From NCBI GenBank assembly GCA_902582315.1, contig CACHRP010000005.1, forward strand, positions 1-64,000: a stretch of 64,000 nt of DNA. The letters are read 5' to 3'. The translations under genes and the position numbers were made by a program. Source of the stretch: an uncultured Pelagibacteraceae bacterium (GTDB lineage: Bacteria; Pseudomonadota; Alphaproteobacteria; Pelagibacterales; Pelagibacteraceae). Each line of letters starts with the position of its first letter. Position 1 is the first letter of the stretch. Shown in pieces: positions 36,341 through 47,236 of the stretch. The notes under the pieces are model-generated. The model had not been told where the DNA came from and searched no databases. It worked only from the letters and a program-made list of their open reading frames with translations.

Positions 36341-37095
36341 GGAAAAATCTTAGCGCAAATCAAATAGAAAAATACTCAAGACAAATAGTTTTGAAAAATG
36401 TGGGAACGATAGGTCAAAAAAAAATACTTAGTTCAAATGTTTTAGTTGTTGGTGCAGGTGGTCTTGGCTGTCCAATTGTTGATTATCTAACTAGAGCAGG
36501 AGTAGGTAGGATAGGTATAGTTGATTATGATAAAGTAGACGTATCAAATATACATCGTCAATCAATTTATACATTTAAGGATGTGGGGAAATATAAAGTT
36601 GATGTTTTAAAAAAAAAAATGATAAATATAAATCCTGATGTTAAAACGAAAATTTATAAAAATAAAATATCAAAAAAAAATGCTTATAAAATATTAAATC
36701 AATTTGATATTATTTTAGATGGTTCAGACAATTTTAAGACAAAATTTTTATTAAATGAATTTGCAAATAAATTAAAAAAAAAATTAATAGTCGGTGCTAT
36801 AAGTAGATACGATGGTCATATTTTTTCATTTAATTTTAAAAGGAATAATGAAGCTTGTTTAAAGTGTTTTTATCAATCAGAAGTTATTGAAGAAGTCCTA
36901 AACTGCGAAACTGATGGAATTTTAGGTCCTGTGGCGGGTGTAGTGGGCAACATACAAGCAAATGAAGCTCTTAAAAATATATTGGGTCTACAAAACCAAT
37001 TAACAAATAAAATCTTAATAATAAATCTTTTAAATTTAACTTTCAGACAAACAAATTTTTCGAAAAAAAAGAATTGTGTATGTGGAAAAAAATAG
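36337..37095 (+). CDS. ThiF/MoeB/HesA-family adenylyltransferase
   Basis: This 252-residue E1-like protein activates the C-terminus of a ubiquitin-like sulfur carrier (MoaD or ThiS type). The ATP site is VVGAGGLGCPIVDYLTRAGVG (about 35-55), and the Asp motif is LDGSDNFKTKFLLN. Zinc cysteines appear as CLKC and, at the C-terminus, CVC. The candidate catalytic Cys lies in LNCETDGILGPVAG. No rhodanese domain is present. MoeB and ThiF cannot be separated with certainty here. Confidence 0.9.
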   Translation: MRKNLSANQIEKYSRQIVLKNVGTIGQKKILSSNVLVVGAGGLGCPIVDYLTRAGVGRIGIVDYDKVDVSNIHRQSIYTFKDVGKYKVDVLKKKMININPDVKTKIYKNKISKKNAYKILNQFDIILDGSDNFKTKFLLNEFANKLKKKLIVGAISRYDGHIFSFNFKRNNEACLKCFYQSEVIEEVLNCETDGILGPVAGVVGNIQANEALKNILGLQNQLTNKILIINLLNLTFRQTNFSKKKNCVCGKK

Positions 37096-37520
37096 TTTTT
37101 TTTATTTTAATTTTTTTTTGTAACATTGTATTTGGTAATGAAAATTACTATTTAATGCTTAAAAATTCCAAAGTAAATGTAAGAATGGGCCCAGGTTTAG
37201 ATTATCCTGTAAAATTTATTTATAAAAAAAAGTATTTACCAGTAAAAATCATTGATAAAAAAGAAAACTTTCGAAAAGTAATTGACCACAAAAAAAATAG
37301 TGGATGGATACACATCTCTCAATTGAAAAAAGTAAATTCTATAATAGTTTTATCTAGCAGAATTCTTTTTAAAAAACCTACTTTTTACTCAAAACCTATT
37401 GCAAATATTGAGAGAGGTAAATTGCTTGTCCTAGCAAAATGTAAAAAAAATTGGTGTAAAGTTAGCAGTCAAAATTATTCAGGATGGATTAATATGGATA
37501 ATGTATGGGGAAAAGACTAG
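37080..37520 (+). CDS. Secreted bacterial SH3-domain protein
   Basis: This protein has about 146 residues if the ATG at 37080 is used instead of the TTG at 37074 in the ORF track; the ATG puts MWKKIVFFILIFFCNIVFG first, a clean signal peptide. Two SH3-like repeats follow: VNVRMGPGLDYPVKFIYKK and a second ending WCKVSSQNYSGWINMDNVWG. Such domains bind cell-wall peptides or act as periplasmic modules; the target is unknown. The gene overlaps the ThiF-like gene by 16 nt and ends the plus-strand run from ubiE. Confidence 0.85.
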   Translation: MWKKIVFFILIFFCNIVFGNENYYLMLKNSKVNVRMGPGLDYPVKFIYKKKYLPVKIIDKKENFRKVIDHKKNSGWIHISQLKKVNSIIVLSSRILFKKPTFYSKPIANIERGKLLVLAKCKKNWCKVSSQNYSGWINMDNVWGKD

Positions 37521-37522
37521 TG

Positions 37523-37771
37523 TTATTTTTTCTTACTCAATTTGCTTGTCCAGATTTTGTCTAGCACAAAGTACCATACAGCATTAGCTAAAGGTTCAAC
37601 GATAGCATCTGTTAATGCAATCATAAAAGATATGTCTGCTATTAACATTAAAACTGTAATAGCAATTGCAAAGTGTCCTATGGTGTAGATTAGGGTTCTT
37701 AATAATGAACCTTTATTACTATCGTAAAATGATTTGCTTGTTTGAAATATACCTCTAGTTAATTCAGTCAT
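37523..37771 (-). CDS. DUF2061 small membrane protein
   Basis: This 82-residue protein has two hydrophobic helices and the DUF2061-type pattern SLLRTLIYTIGHFAIAITVLM and ALANAVWYFVLDKIW-like C-terminal helix. Function of the family is unknown. It sits 14 nt downstream of katG on the same strand and converges with the SH3 protein gene (2 nt apart), so it may share the katG transcript. Confidence 0.8.
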   Translation of the reverse strand: MTELTRGIFQTSKSFYDSNKGSLLRTLIYTIGHFAIAITVLMLIADISFMIALTDAIVEPLANAVWYFVLDKIWTSKLSKKK

Positions 37772-37785
37772 AAACTGATTATAGC

Positions 37786-40033
<2,248 letters not shown>

Positions 40034-40037
40034 TATA

Positions 40038-40052
40038 TTAGAATGATTCTAA
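40038..40052. promoter_or_regulatory. ICE-like Irr-binding site upstream of katG
   Basis: TTAGAATGATTCTAA is a perfect palindrome around G. It fits the iron control element described for rhizobial Irr (TTAGAA-N3-TTCTAA core). It lies 5 nt upstream of the candidate -35, a position expected for an activator rather than a simple blocking repressor. The irr gene itself starts 456 nt away. Binding is inferred from the motif. Confidence 0.65.
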
Positions 40053-40094
40053 AGTGCTTTTTTGTCCTACTTTATTAAATGTGAATAATTATTG

Positions 40095-40508
40095 TTATTT
40101 ATTAGAAACTTTAACCAAAACCTCTATTGATTTAATTTTTTTTCCTGGGAGGCTTTTTCTCAATTTTATTTCCTCAACATCTTTATCGTGAAAATCAATA
40201 AGCTCACTAGTAGTCTCGTTATAAAAGTGGTGGTGATTTGTTACATTTGTATCGTAATATGTTTTATCAGAATTTAGTGAAATTTCCTTTATATAACCTT
40301 TGTTCTTAAAGGCATTTATTGTATTATAGATTGTAGCTTGAGATATTTTAATATCTAATTTCTTTTTTAAAATTTTTCGAAGATCATCTATAGTAAAATG
40401 AAAAGTCTTTTTTCTATCAAAAAGAATTTCACACATTTTTAATCTTTGCTTAGTAGATCTTAAGCCTGCAGTTCTTAATTTTTCCTCAAAATGAGTATTA
40501 TTATTCAT
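40095..40508 (-). CDS. irr: Fur-family iron response regulator Irr
   Basis: This 137-residue Fur-fold regulator has a winged helix in the first 80 residues (LRSTKQRLKMCEILF, SQATIYNTINAFKNKGYI). It carries the HHH run (residues 92-94) that marks Irr and binds haem or metal. Irr controls haem and iron genes and, in rhizobia, oxidative-stress genes. It stands between katG (downstream, same strand) and divergent fabA. The irr/fabA neighbourhood is common in alphaproteobacteria as I recall it. PerR is a less likely alternative because of HHH. Confidence 0.85.
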   Translation of the reverse strand: MNNNTHFEEKLRTAGLRSTKQRLKMCEILFDRKKTFHFTIDDLRKILKKKLDIKISQATIYNTINAFKNKGYIKEISLNSDKTYYDTNVTNHHHFYNETTSELIDFHDKDVEEIKLRKSLPGKKIKSIEVLVKVSNK

Positions 40509-40585
40509 TATTTAGCCTAATTTATCAGTTCAAATCTGATTGTATATTGTAAATTATCTAAATACAGTATTAAAGAACAAATTTT

Positions 40586-41089
40586 ATGGAAAAAAAATCA
40601 GCATACAATTACGATGACCTAATAAAGTGCGGTAATGGTGAGCTTTTTGGACCCGGTAATGCAAAACTTCCATTGCCACCAATGCTGATGTTTGACAGAA
40701 TTACAGAAATTGAGGAAAATAAGGGTGCTTTTAAAAAAGGAGTTTTAAAAGCAGAACTAGACATAAAAAATGAATTATGGTTTTTTGATTGTCATTTTAA
40801 AGAGGACCCAGTTATGCCTGGATGCCTTGGACTTGATGCAATGTGGCAACTAGTTGGATTTTATTTAGGCTGGCTTGGAAACCCTGGAAGAGGAAGAGCG
40901 TTAGGAGTTGGGGCAGTTAAGTTTACGGGTGAAGTTTTAAAAAATGTAAAAATTGCAACATATGAAATTGATATGAAGAGAATTTTAATTAAAGAGGGTG
41001 CTACAGTTGGATTAGCGAATGGAATTCTTAAAGCAGATGATAAAAAAATATATTCTGCTGAAAATTTGAAAGTTGGGTTGTTTAAGTAA
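40586..41089 (+). CDS. fabA: 3-hydroxydecanoyl-ACP dehydratase/isomerase
   Basis: This 167-residue hotdog enzyme introduces the double bond for unsaturated fatty acids. The catalytic His70 ([15 protein letters not shown]) and Asp84 (GLDAMWQ) are at the same positions as in E. coli FabA. It is the first gene of fabA-fabB-fabI, and its stop shares one base with the fabB start (TAATG). The 77-nt gap to divergent irr has a small dyad ATCAG/CTGAT (40524-40540) of unknown meaning. Confidence 0.97.
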   Translation: MEKKSAYNYDDLIKCGNGELFGPGNAKLPLPPMLMFDRITEIEENKGAFKKGVLKAELDIKNELWFFDCHFKEDPVMPGCLGLDAMWQLVGFYLGWLGNPGRGRALGVGAVKFTGEVLKNVKIATYEIDMKRILIKEGATVGLANGILKADDKKIYSAENLKVGLFK

Positions 41090-42300
41090 TGAAAAGGGTA
41101 GTAGTAACTGGAATTGGAGTGGTTTCTTGTTTGGGTAATAATCAAAAAGAAGTATTTAACTCTCTAATAAACTCAAAATCAGGTATCACTTTTTCTGAAG
41201 AGTACAAAGAATTTAATCTTAAGAGCCATGTTCATGGATTACCAAATATAAAATTAGAAGATCACGTAGATAGAAAAGTTATTAGATTTATGGGTAAAGG
41301 TTCAGCTTACAATTATATAGCTATGAATGAAGCTGTAAAAGACTCTGGTTTAGAGGAAAAAGATGTAAGTAATATTTCTACAGGAATGGTAATGGGGTCG
41401 GGGGGACCTTCAATTGAAAATGTAATTTTGGCTGCGGATAAAACTAGAGAAAAAAACCCAAAGAAGATGGGACCGTTCGTTGTGCCAAGAACTATGGCAA
41501 GCACTGCATCTGCTACACTTGCTGTGCCTTTTAAAATAAAAGGTGTAAATTACACAATAAGTTCTGCATGTGCTACAAGTGGACACTGTATAGGTAATGC
41601 AATGGAACTAATTCAATTAGGAAAGCAAAACGTTATCTTTGCAGGCGGAAGTGATGAGGTTCACTTTGCAATGACAGCAATGTTTGACGCGATGACCGCT
41701 TTATCCTCCAAATACAATGATACGCCAGATAAAGCATCAAGACCTTATGATAAAACAAGAGATGGATTTGTTATTTCAGGTGGTGGTGGTGTTTTAGTGC
41801 TTGAAGAATATGAACATGCAAAAGCAAGAGGTGCAAAAATTTATGCAGAATTAACTGGCTATGGTGCAACATCTGATGGTTACGATATGGTCGCTCCATC
41901 TGGAGAAGGTGCGGTTAGATGTATGCAAATGGCTTTAAAAACAGCAAAAAATAAAATTGATTATATAAATACTCACGGAACTTCTACACCTGTTGGAGAT
42001 ATAACTGAATTAAAGGCAGTAGGTGAGGTATTTAAAGATTATAAACCTAAAATAAGCTCGACTAAATCATTATCTGGACACTCATTAGGAGCTACTTCAG
42101 TTCATGAAGCTGTTTATAGTTTAATAATGATGAAAAATAATTTCATATCAGCTTCAGCAAATATTGTTGATATGGATGATGAGGCTAAAAAATACCCAAT
42201 TGTCACAAAAGTAGAAAAAGATGTTTCCTTAAATTCTATAATGTCTAATAGTTTTGGTTTTGGTGGAACAAATGCAACTTTAGTTTTCGAGAAAGTTTAA
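41089..42300 (+). CDS. fabB: 3-oxoacyl-ACP synthase I
   Basis: This 403-residue condensing enzyme has the Cys-His-His triad visible: Cys in [10 protein letters not shown], His in [11 protein letters not shown] and His in [11 protein letters not shown]. FabB extends the cis-unsaturated intermediate made by FabA, which explains the coupling of the genes. FabF would be the alternative, but the fabA neighbour supports FabB. Confidence 0.96.
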   Translation: MKRVVVTGIGVVSCLGNNQKEVFNSLINSKSGITFSEEYKEFNLKSHVHGLPNIKLEDHVDRKVIRFMGKGSAYNYIAMNEAVKDSGLEEKDVSNISTGMVMGSGGPSIENVILAADKTREKNPKKMGPFVVPRTMASTASATLAVPFKIKGVNYTISSACATSGHCIGNAMELIQLGKQNVIFAGGSDEVHFAMTAMFDAMTALSSKYNDTPDKASRPYDKTRDGFVISGGGGVLVLEEYEHAKARGAKIYAELTGYGATSDGYDMVAPSGEGAVRCMQMALKTAKNKIDYINTHGTSTPVGDITELKAVGEVFKDYKPKISSTKSLSGHSLGATSVHEAVYSLIMMKNNFISASANIVDMDDEAKKYPIVTKVEKDVSLNSIMSNSFGFGGTNATLVFEKV

Positions 42301-42302
42301 TA

Positions 42303-43088
42303 ATGAATTTAATGAAAGGCAAAAAAGGATTAATAATGGGCGTTGCCAATGAAAGGTCTATTGCTTGGGGTATATCACAAAAATTAGCCGAGGCCGGTGC
42401 AGAATTAGCTTTTACATATTTAGGAGATGCTCTTAAAAAAAGAGTAATTCCATTAGCAGAAAAATTAAATTCAAATGTAACATTTAGTTGTGATGTTGAA
42501 AAGAAAGAGGAAGTAGTAAAACTATTTGATGACGTAAAGTCCAAATGGGGTGAGATTGACTTTGTGGTGCATGCTATAGCATTTTCAGATAAATCTGAAT
42601 TGTCAGGTGAATATTTAAATACAACAAGAGAAAACTTTTTAAGAAGTATGTTAATTTCATGTTTTTCATTTACAGAGGTTGCAAAAGAAGCTTCAAAAAT
42701 AATGAAGCAGGGCGGAAGTATGATAACTCTTAGCTATGAAGCAAATAAGGCTATACCTAATTATAATGTAATGGGTGTTTGTAAAGCTGCTTTAGAGGCA
42801 AGTGTAAAATATCTTGCAAGAGATCTTGGGTCTAAAGGAGTAAGGGTAAATGCTATAAGCGCAGGTCCAATTAAAACTTTAGCAGCATCTGCAATTGGTG
42901 ATGCAAAATTTTTATATAAGTGGAATGCTGACCACTCTTTTTTAAGGCGAAATGTAGATAATCTCGATGTTGGAAATTCAGCTTTATATTTGTTAAGTGA
43001 TATGGCTGGAGGTGTTACAGGTGAGATTCATTACGTAGATGCTGGGTACAATAAAGTCGGAATGCCTGACCCAAAAAATATAACATAA
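42303..43088 (+). CDS. fabI: Enoyl-ACP reductase (NADH)
   Basis: This 261-residue SDR protein has the FabI-type N-terminus GLIMGVANERSIAWGISQKLAEAGAELAFTY. The catalytic Tyr-x6-Lys is NYNVMGVCK. The C-terminal region includes GEIHYVDAGYN, typical of FabI. It completes the elongation cycle. It lies 2 nt after fabB, and a small membrane protein frame begins 3 nt after its stop. Confidence 0.97.
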   Translation: MNLMKGKKGLIMGVANERSIAWGISQKLAEAGAELAFTYLGDALKKRVIPLAEKLNSNVTFSCDVEKKEEVVKLFDDVKSKWGEIDFVVHAIAFSDKSELSGEYLNTTRENFLRSMLISCFSFTEVAKEASKIMKQGGSMITLSYEANKAIPNYNVMGVCKAALEASVKYLARDLGSKGVRVNAISAGPIKTLAASAIGDAKFLYKWNADHSFLRRNVDNLDVGNSALYLLSDMAGGVTGEIHYVDAGYNKVGMPDPKNIT

Positions 43089-43091
43089 TCA

Positions 43092-43244
43092 ATGTTAATT
43101 CTAATTTGGTTTGTTGTTTGTATTATATTTTACATAGTTCAAATGATACTTGGCGACTCTGGTCATGCACTTGAAGTATTTGCTGTAGTAAGTGCTATTG
43201 CTATTTTCTTAATAAGTAAAATTAAACATAAAATAAACAAGTAG
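43092..43244 (+). CDS. Small membrane protein (50 aa), uncharacterised
   Basis: This 50-codon frame, absent from the ORF track, encodes two hydrophobic segments (about 2-20 and 28-42) joined by GDSGHALE, ending in a basic tail KIKHKINK. The positive tail predicts a cytoplasmic C-terminus. It starts 3 nt after fabI on the same strand, so it is probably co-transcribed. I do not recognise a family. The composition and position support a real gene better than chance. Confidence 0.6.
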   Translation: MLILIWFVVCIIFYIVQMILGDSGHALEVFAVVSAIAIFLISKIKHKINK

Positions 43245-43457
43245 GGACGTTCTGTTGTTCTACCTAAGAGAGTTTATTTCAGAAAATTTGGGTTTTTTGA
43301 TTTCTTCGTTGAAAATTCGTAGTAAGTTTTTATAATTTTAGACTAGTTATTTTGGATTTTAATAGTCTTTTATTCAAGTTCTTAAGCATTCTTCATTAAA
43401 TAAATATATATTTTTAAATTTATTAGTATATTTCTAATAAAAAATAATATTTTTAGA
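43245..43457. other. Gap before the TylF-like gene, nothing recognised
   Basis: These 213 nt hold no recognisable gene. The first 80 nt are less AT-rich than the rest and stay open in frame with the preceding 50-aa gene for 25 codons after its TAG. The second half is nearly pure A/T and probably carries the promoter of the methyltransferase. Confidence 0.4.
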
Positions 43458-44222
43458 ATGATTCAAAATCTTAAAAAATTCATTAATAATTTTTTATTAA
43501 AAACTATAAATTATAGATTTGTAGATAATGAAGAGTATACTGTATCACAAAATTCAATTAAGACTGATATCGTCTTAGAAAAAGACTTCCTAAAAATTAA
43601 TGATAAAATAAATAAAATATATAAACAGAATACTTTGAATGAAACAAATTATTCGGCGTATCAGGCTGTAAAAAATGCCTTAAATCTAAAATTAACAGGA
43701 AGTATTGTTGAGTGTGGTGTTTATCAAGGTCAAAAAATAAATTATTTTTTAGAAACGCTTAATACATTAAAAGTAAATAATATAGATGTTTATATTATAG
43801 ATACATTTGAAGGCATGACTGAACCATCTAATAAAGATTTACAAATGATAACAAAAAAAGTAATGAAAAAAAAAGACCTATCAGCATCCCTAGAAAGTGT
43901 TAAAGATAGAATTTTTCAGAGCAATTACCCTAGAGAGAAATTACATTTTATTAAAATGGATGTGAGAAACCAGAATGATTTAAGAAATATAGTTAAAGGA
44001 AACATTATTATACTAAGACTGGATACAGATTTTTATGACAGTACCCTAGCAAGTTTGAATTCTTTATACTCTAAAGTTGTGAAAAATGGTTTCATTATTC
44101 ATGATGATTATGGACATTGGAAGGGACACTATGATGCTTGTCAAAAATTTTACAGGGATAATAATATAAATCCTTTACTTATTAGAACTTGTAGAAAAGA
44201 GAGAATTGAAATTAAGTATTAA
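43458..44222 (+). CDS. TylF/MycF-like O-methyltransferase
   Basis: This 254-residue protein resembles macrocin O-methyltransferases. SIVECGVYQGQKINYF (about 77-92) is the SAM loop, YIIDTFEGMTEPS follows, and a metal-site pattern LRLDTDFYDST and FIIHDDYGHWKG appears in the last third, matching the Asp-Asp metal site of TylF. The family methylates sugars in antibiotics, and in marine bacteria similar genes occur in surface polysaccharide loci. It stands alone between the fab cluster and pnp, not in an operon, so it may be an acquired or variable gene. Confidence 0.82.
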   Translation: MIQNLKKFINNFLLKTINYRFVDNEEYTVSQNSIKTDIVLEKDFLKINDKINKIYKQNTLNETNYSAYQAVKNALNLKLTGSIVECGVYQGQKINYFLETLNTLKVNNIDVYIIDTFEGMTEPSNKDLQMITKKVMKKKDLSASLESVKDRIFQSNYPREKLHFIKMDVRNQNDLRNIVKGNIIILRLDTDFYDSTLASLNSLYSKVVKNGFIIHDDYGHWKGHYDACQKFYRDNNINPLLIRTCRKERIEIKY

Positions 44223-44296
44223 ATTTAAATTTGTTATATTCTAAATTAAACTAAATTAAGCATTCTGTTGCCAGGTGTCCCAAGCTAATAAGATGG
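44223..44296. other. GC-richer block with nested inverted repeats between convergent genes
   Basis: The segment around 44259-44303 is clearly less AT-rich than its flanks. It holds two alternative stems: GTTGC...GCAAC and, inside, GCTAA-N8-TTAGC, which extend into the last codons of the 74-aa gene. No U run follows on either strand, so it is not a standard intrinsic terminator. A 3' UTR structure or small RNA is possible. Confidence 0.3.
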
Positions 44297-44521
44297 TTAG
44301 CAACAACTACAACTTTTCTTTTCTTTTTTTACTAATGAAGTATCAGATTTGATTTCTTCTAATTCTTTTTTTTGCTTTTTAATAGCTTGTTTTTCTTTTG
44401 ATATTTTATCTTCAAAATAAGCATACAGTGATGTAAAGCCGAGCTTCGTTGCTTTTTTTTCCTCATAGCCTCTTCGGCCTTTTAGGTTTTCAATTATTTT
44501 TATTATTTCTTGATTTTGCAT
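44297..44521 (-). CDS. Small charged helical protein with C-terminal CSCC
   Basis: This 74-residue protein has no family I recognise. Residues 10-34 are mixed (GRRGYEEKKATKLGFTSLYAYFEDK). Residues 35-62 form a highly charged helix or coiled coil rich in Lys and Glu. It ends KKSCSCC, three cysteines in the last four residues, suggesting metal binding or a thiol anchor. It lies 10 nt downstream of pnp on the same strand, so it is likely the last gene of the nusA-infB-rbfA-rpsO-pnp transcript. Confidence 0.7.
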   Translation of the reverse strand: MQNQEIIKIIENLKGRRGYEEKKATKLGFTSLYAYFEDKISKEKQAIKKQKKELEEIKSDTSLVKKEKKSCSCC

Positions 44522-44531
44522 GTCTTGCTTA

Positions 44532-46604
44532 TTATATAGCTGCTTGTTTAATTGAAAGTTTTACTTTTCCTCTATCAAAGCCAATTACTTTAACTTTTAC
44601 TTCATCGCCCTCTTTAACAACGTCTGTTACTTTGGCAACTCTTTTATCTGCTAATTCTGAAATATGAACAAGTCCGTCTTGTTTACCTAAAAAGTTTACG
44701 AACGCACCAAATTCCATTATTTTCATAACTTTACCGTTATAAATTTTATTTAATTCAGCTTTTGCAGTTAAGTCTTTAATCATTTGCATTGCTTTATTTC
44801 TGGAATCTTCGTCTGGAGCAGCAACTGTTACAACGCCTTCGTCATTAACATCAACTTTTGCTCCTGATTTTTCAACAATCTCTCTTATTGTTGCGCCACC
44901 TTTACCAATCACTGTTGCAATATCTTTTTTATCAACAGTTATTTTTTCCATCTTAGGTGTATGTTTACCAACATTGTCTCTTGATTTAGCTAAAGCTTTA
45001 TTCATTTCGCCTAGAATATGAATTCTTCCATCTTTTGCTTGTTTTAAAGCCTGCTCCATAATTTCAAAAGTTATTCCTGTAATTTTAATATCCATTTGAA
45101 GGGATGTGATGCCGTCTTTCGTTCCAGCAACTTTAAAATCCATATCACCCAAATGATCTTCATCGCCAAGAATATCCGATAGAACACTAAAATCATCACC
45201 TTCTTTAATTAATCCCATTGCAATACCTGCAACTGGTTCTTTTAAAGGAACTCCTGCATCCATTAACGCTAATGATGAACCACAAACAGTTGCCATTGAA
45301 GATGATCCATTGGACTCTGTGATTTCAGATACTATTCTAAATGTATAAGGAAAACTTTCTTTTGATGGCAAAGATGAATTGATTGCTCTCCAAGCAAGTT
45401 TACCATGACCAATTTCTCTTCTACCTGTTCCAATCCTTCCAGTTTCGCCAACTGAAAATGGTGGGAAATTGTAGTGGAGCATAAATCTTTCTCTTTGAAG
45501 GCCGTCTAAACTTTCAATTCTCTGTTCATCGTCTGAAGTTCCTAATGTAGTTGTTACAATTGCTTGTGTTTCACCTCTTGTAAAAAGAGCAGATCCGTGA
45601 ACCCTCGGTAATATACCTACTTCGCACATTATTGGTCTGACATCCGCTAAACCCCTACCATCAATTCTATTTTTATTTTTAAGAATATCCGTTCGTACAA
45701 TTCTTTTTTCTAGATTTTTTAGCTCATAATTTACATCTAACTCAGTGTAATTTTCATTCTCTTCGTAGAGTTTTTTTGCTTTTTCAGTAATTTCAGATAT
45801 TTGATTTGACCTATCTTGTTTGTCTATTGTAGAAAAAGCTTTTTTCAAATCTTCAGTAAACTCTTTTTCTAATTTTTTCTTAACTTCAGATAAATCTTTT
45901 TTCTCAACAACCCAATCTGGTTTTCTACATTCTTTAGCAAGTTCCTCAATCATTTTTATAACTGGGATAAAATTTTCGTGGCCAAATTTTACGGCATTTA
46001 ACATCTCTTCTTCTGTTAATCCATTTGCTTCAGACTCAACCATTAGTACTGCATCTTTAGTACCTGCAACAACAAGGTCTAATTTAGATTTTTCTAATTC
46101 TATTTTTGATGGATTTAAAACATATTTTCCATCGATAAAACCAACTCTTGAAGCTCCAACTGGACCAAGAAATGGCATTCCAGATATTGCTAAAGCTGCA
46201 GATGAAGCAATTATAGATAAAATATCAGCTTCGTTTTCTTTGTCATAAGATATTACTGTTGGAAGCAATTGAACTTCATTTTTAAATTCATCTGGAAACA
46301 AAGGTCTGATCGGTCTATCAATTAATCTTGAAGTTAAAGTTTCGCTTTCTGTTGGTCTTGCTTCTCTTTTAAAATAGCCACCAGGAATTTTACCAGCAGC
46401 ATAATATTTCTCTTGATAATTTACTGATAATGGGAAGTAATCAACGTCAGGATTTATTTTTTTTGCACCAACTACAGTCGCTAGCACAACCGTTTCACCA
46501 CATGTTGCAATAACCGCTCCATCGGCTTGTCGGGCTATTTTACCTGTTTCTAACTTTATTTTTTTACCATTTAATTCAATTTCTTTTTTAAACTCTTTAA
46601 ACAT
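44532..46604 (-). CDS. pnp: Polyribonucleotide nucleotidyltransferase
   Basis: This 690-residue phosphorolytic 3'-5' exoribonuclease has two RNase PH-like domains. The second is catalytic, with [21 protein letters not shown] and the Asp-rich [18 protein letters not shown] domain follows ([15 protein letters not shown], about 556-570) and an S1 domain closes the protein ([20 protein letters not shown], about 633-652). It degrades mRNA, possibly with the window's SUV3-like helicase, as in mitochondria; that pairing is inference. It lies 4 nt after rpsO. Confidence 0.98.
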   Translation of the reverse strand: MFKEFKKEIELNGKKIKLETGKIARQADGAVIATCGETVVLATVVGAKKINPDVDYFPLSVNYQEKYYAAGKIPGGYFKREARPTESETLTSRLIDRPIRPLFPDEFKNEVQLLPTVISYDKENEADILSIIASSAALAISGMPFLGPVGASRVGFIDGKYVLNPSKIELEKSKLDLVVAGTKDAVLMVESEANGLTEEEMLNAVKFGHENFIPVIKMIEELAKECRKPDWVVEKKDLSEVKKKLEKEFTEDLKKAFSTIDKQDRSNQISEITEKAKKLYEENENYTELDVNYELKNLEKRIVRTDILKNKNRIDGRGLADVRPIMCEVGILPRVHGSALFTRGETQAIVTTTLGTSDDEQRIESLDGLQRERFMLHYNFPPFSVGETGRIGTGRREIGHGKLAWRAINSSLPSKESFPYTFRIVSEITESNGSSSMATVCGSSLALMDAGVPLKEPVAGIAMGLIKEGDDFSVLSDILGDEDHLGDMDFKVAGTKDGITSLQMDIKITGITFEIMEQALKQAKDGRIHILGEMNKALAKSRDNVGKHTPKMEKITVDKKDIATVIGKGGATIREIVEKSGAKVDVNDEGVVTVAAPDEDSRNKAMQMIKDLTAKAELNKIYNGKVMKIMEFGAFVNFLGKQDGLVHISELADKRVAKVTDVVKEGDEVKVKVIGFDRGKVKLSIKQAAI

Positions 46605-46608
46605 TTTC

Positions 46609-46857
46609 CTACTTTCTAATATTAAGTTTGCTTATTACATCCTTGTATGCCTCTAATTTATTTTTTTTTAAATAATCTAGTAATTTCTTTCTTTTATTTA
46701 CTGCTTTAAGCAGACCTACAGATGAATGCTTATCTTTCTTAAATAAATTCATATGCTTCGACAAAGTTTCAATTTTTTCAGTTAATAGTGCTATTTGTAC
46801 TTCTGATGAACCAGTATCTTTATCATGTATAGCCACTTCTTTTGCTTTTTTACTCAT
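46609..46857 (-). CDS. rpsO: 30S ribosomal protein S15
   Basis: This 82-residue protein is slightly shorter than the usual 89. The signature [20 protein letters not shown] and the [22 protein letters not shown] segment identify S15, which binds the central domain of 16S rRNA. Its start overlaps the end of rbfA by 8 nt; truB, often between rbfA and rpsO, is absent. Confidence 0.97.
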   Translation of the reverse strand: MSKKAKEVAIHDKDTGSSEVQIALLTEKIETLSKHMNLFKKDKHSSVGLLKAVNKRKKLLDYLKKNKLEAYKDVISKLNIRK

Positions 46858-47236
46858 ATTTTTCCTGTCTGTTAGTATTTTTAATTAGGTTTTCTATTTT
46901 CTCTGCATAATCAAATGACTCATCTTTTACAAATAAGATTTTTGGGAGGAATTTCATTGTTATTTTTTTTGATAAGACTTTTCTTACTACAAATGAGAAC
47001 TCTTTCAATGCATCTATAACCTCATTTGCGTTTTTTCCTCCAAGAGGCAGTACAAAGGCTTTTGCGGTTTTTAAATCTGGACTCATTCTTACCTCTGTAA
47101 CTGTAATATTGCTTGTTTCAATGTTGGGTAATTTTGCTTCTCCCTTCATGAAAATGTTACCTAAAGCTTGTTTTATCATTTCTCCTACTCTTAATTGTCT
47201 TTGTGAAAGAGTTCTACCATTTTTTTTTGATCTCAT
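46850..47236 (-). CDS. rbfA: Ribosome-binding factor A
   Basis: This 128-residue KH-type protein helps mature the 5' end of 16S rRNA. It begins with RQLRVGEMIKQALGNIF and has the conserved VTEVRMSPDLKTAKAFVLPL strand pair and KKITMKFLPKILFVKDESFDYAEKIE. The start overlaps the infB stop by 4 nt, so the operon is tightly coupled. Confidence 0.95.
   Translation of the reverse strand: MRSKKNGRTLSQRQLRVGEMIKQALGNIFMKGEAKLPNIETSNITVTEVRMSPDLKTAKAFVLPLGGKNANEVIDALKEFSFVVRKVLSKKITMKFLPKILFVKDESFDYAEKIENLIKNTNRQEKYE

Noticed and set aside
40509-40585. Second ICE site between irr and fabA
   Set aside because: Only a weak 5-bp dyad ATCAG/CTGAT and TTTAGCCTAA are present; neither fits TTAGAA-N3-TTCTAA.
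43241-43330. SRP RNA-like start (GGGACGTTCTGTTGTTCTACC)
   Set aside because: The opening resembles 4.5S RNA by eye, but the conserved core with GGAAGCAGC is missing and no matching 3' arm is seen.
45820-46248. 142-aa plus-strand ORF
   Set aside because: Antisense shadow of pnp, which is continuous and well supported there.
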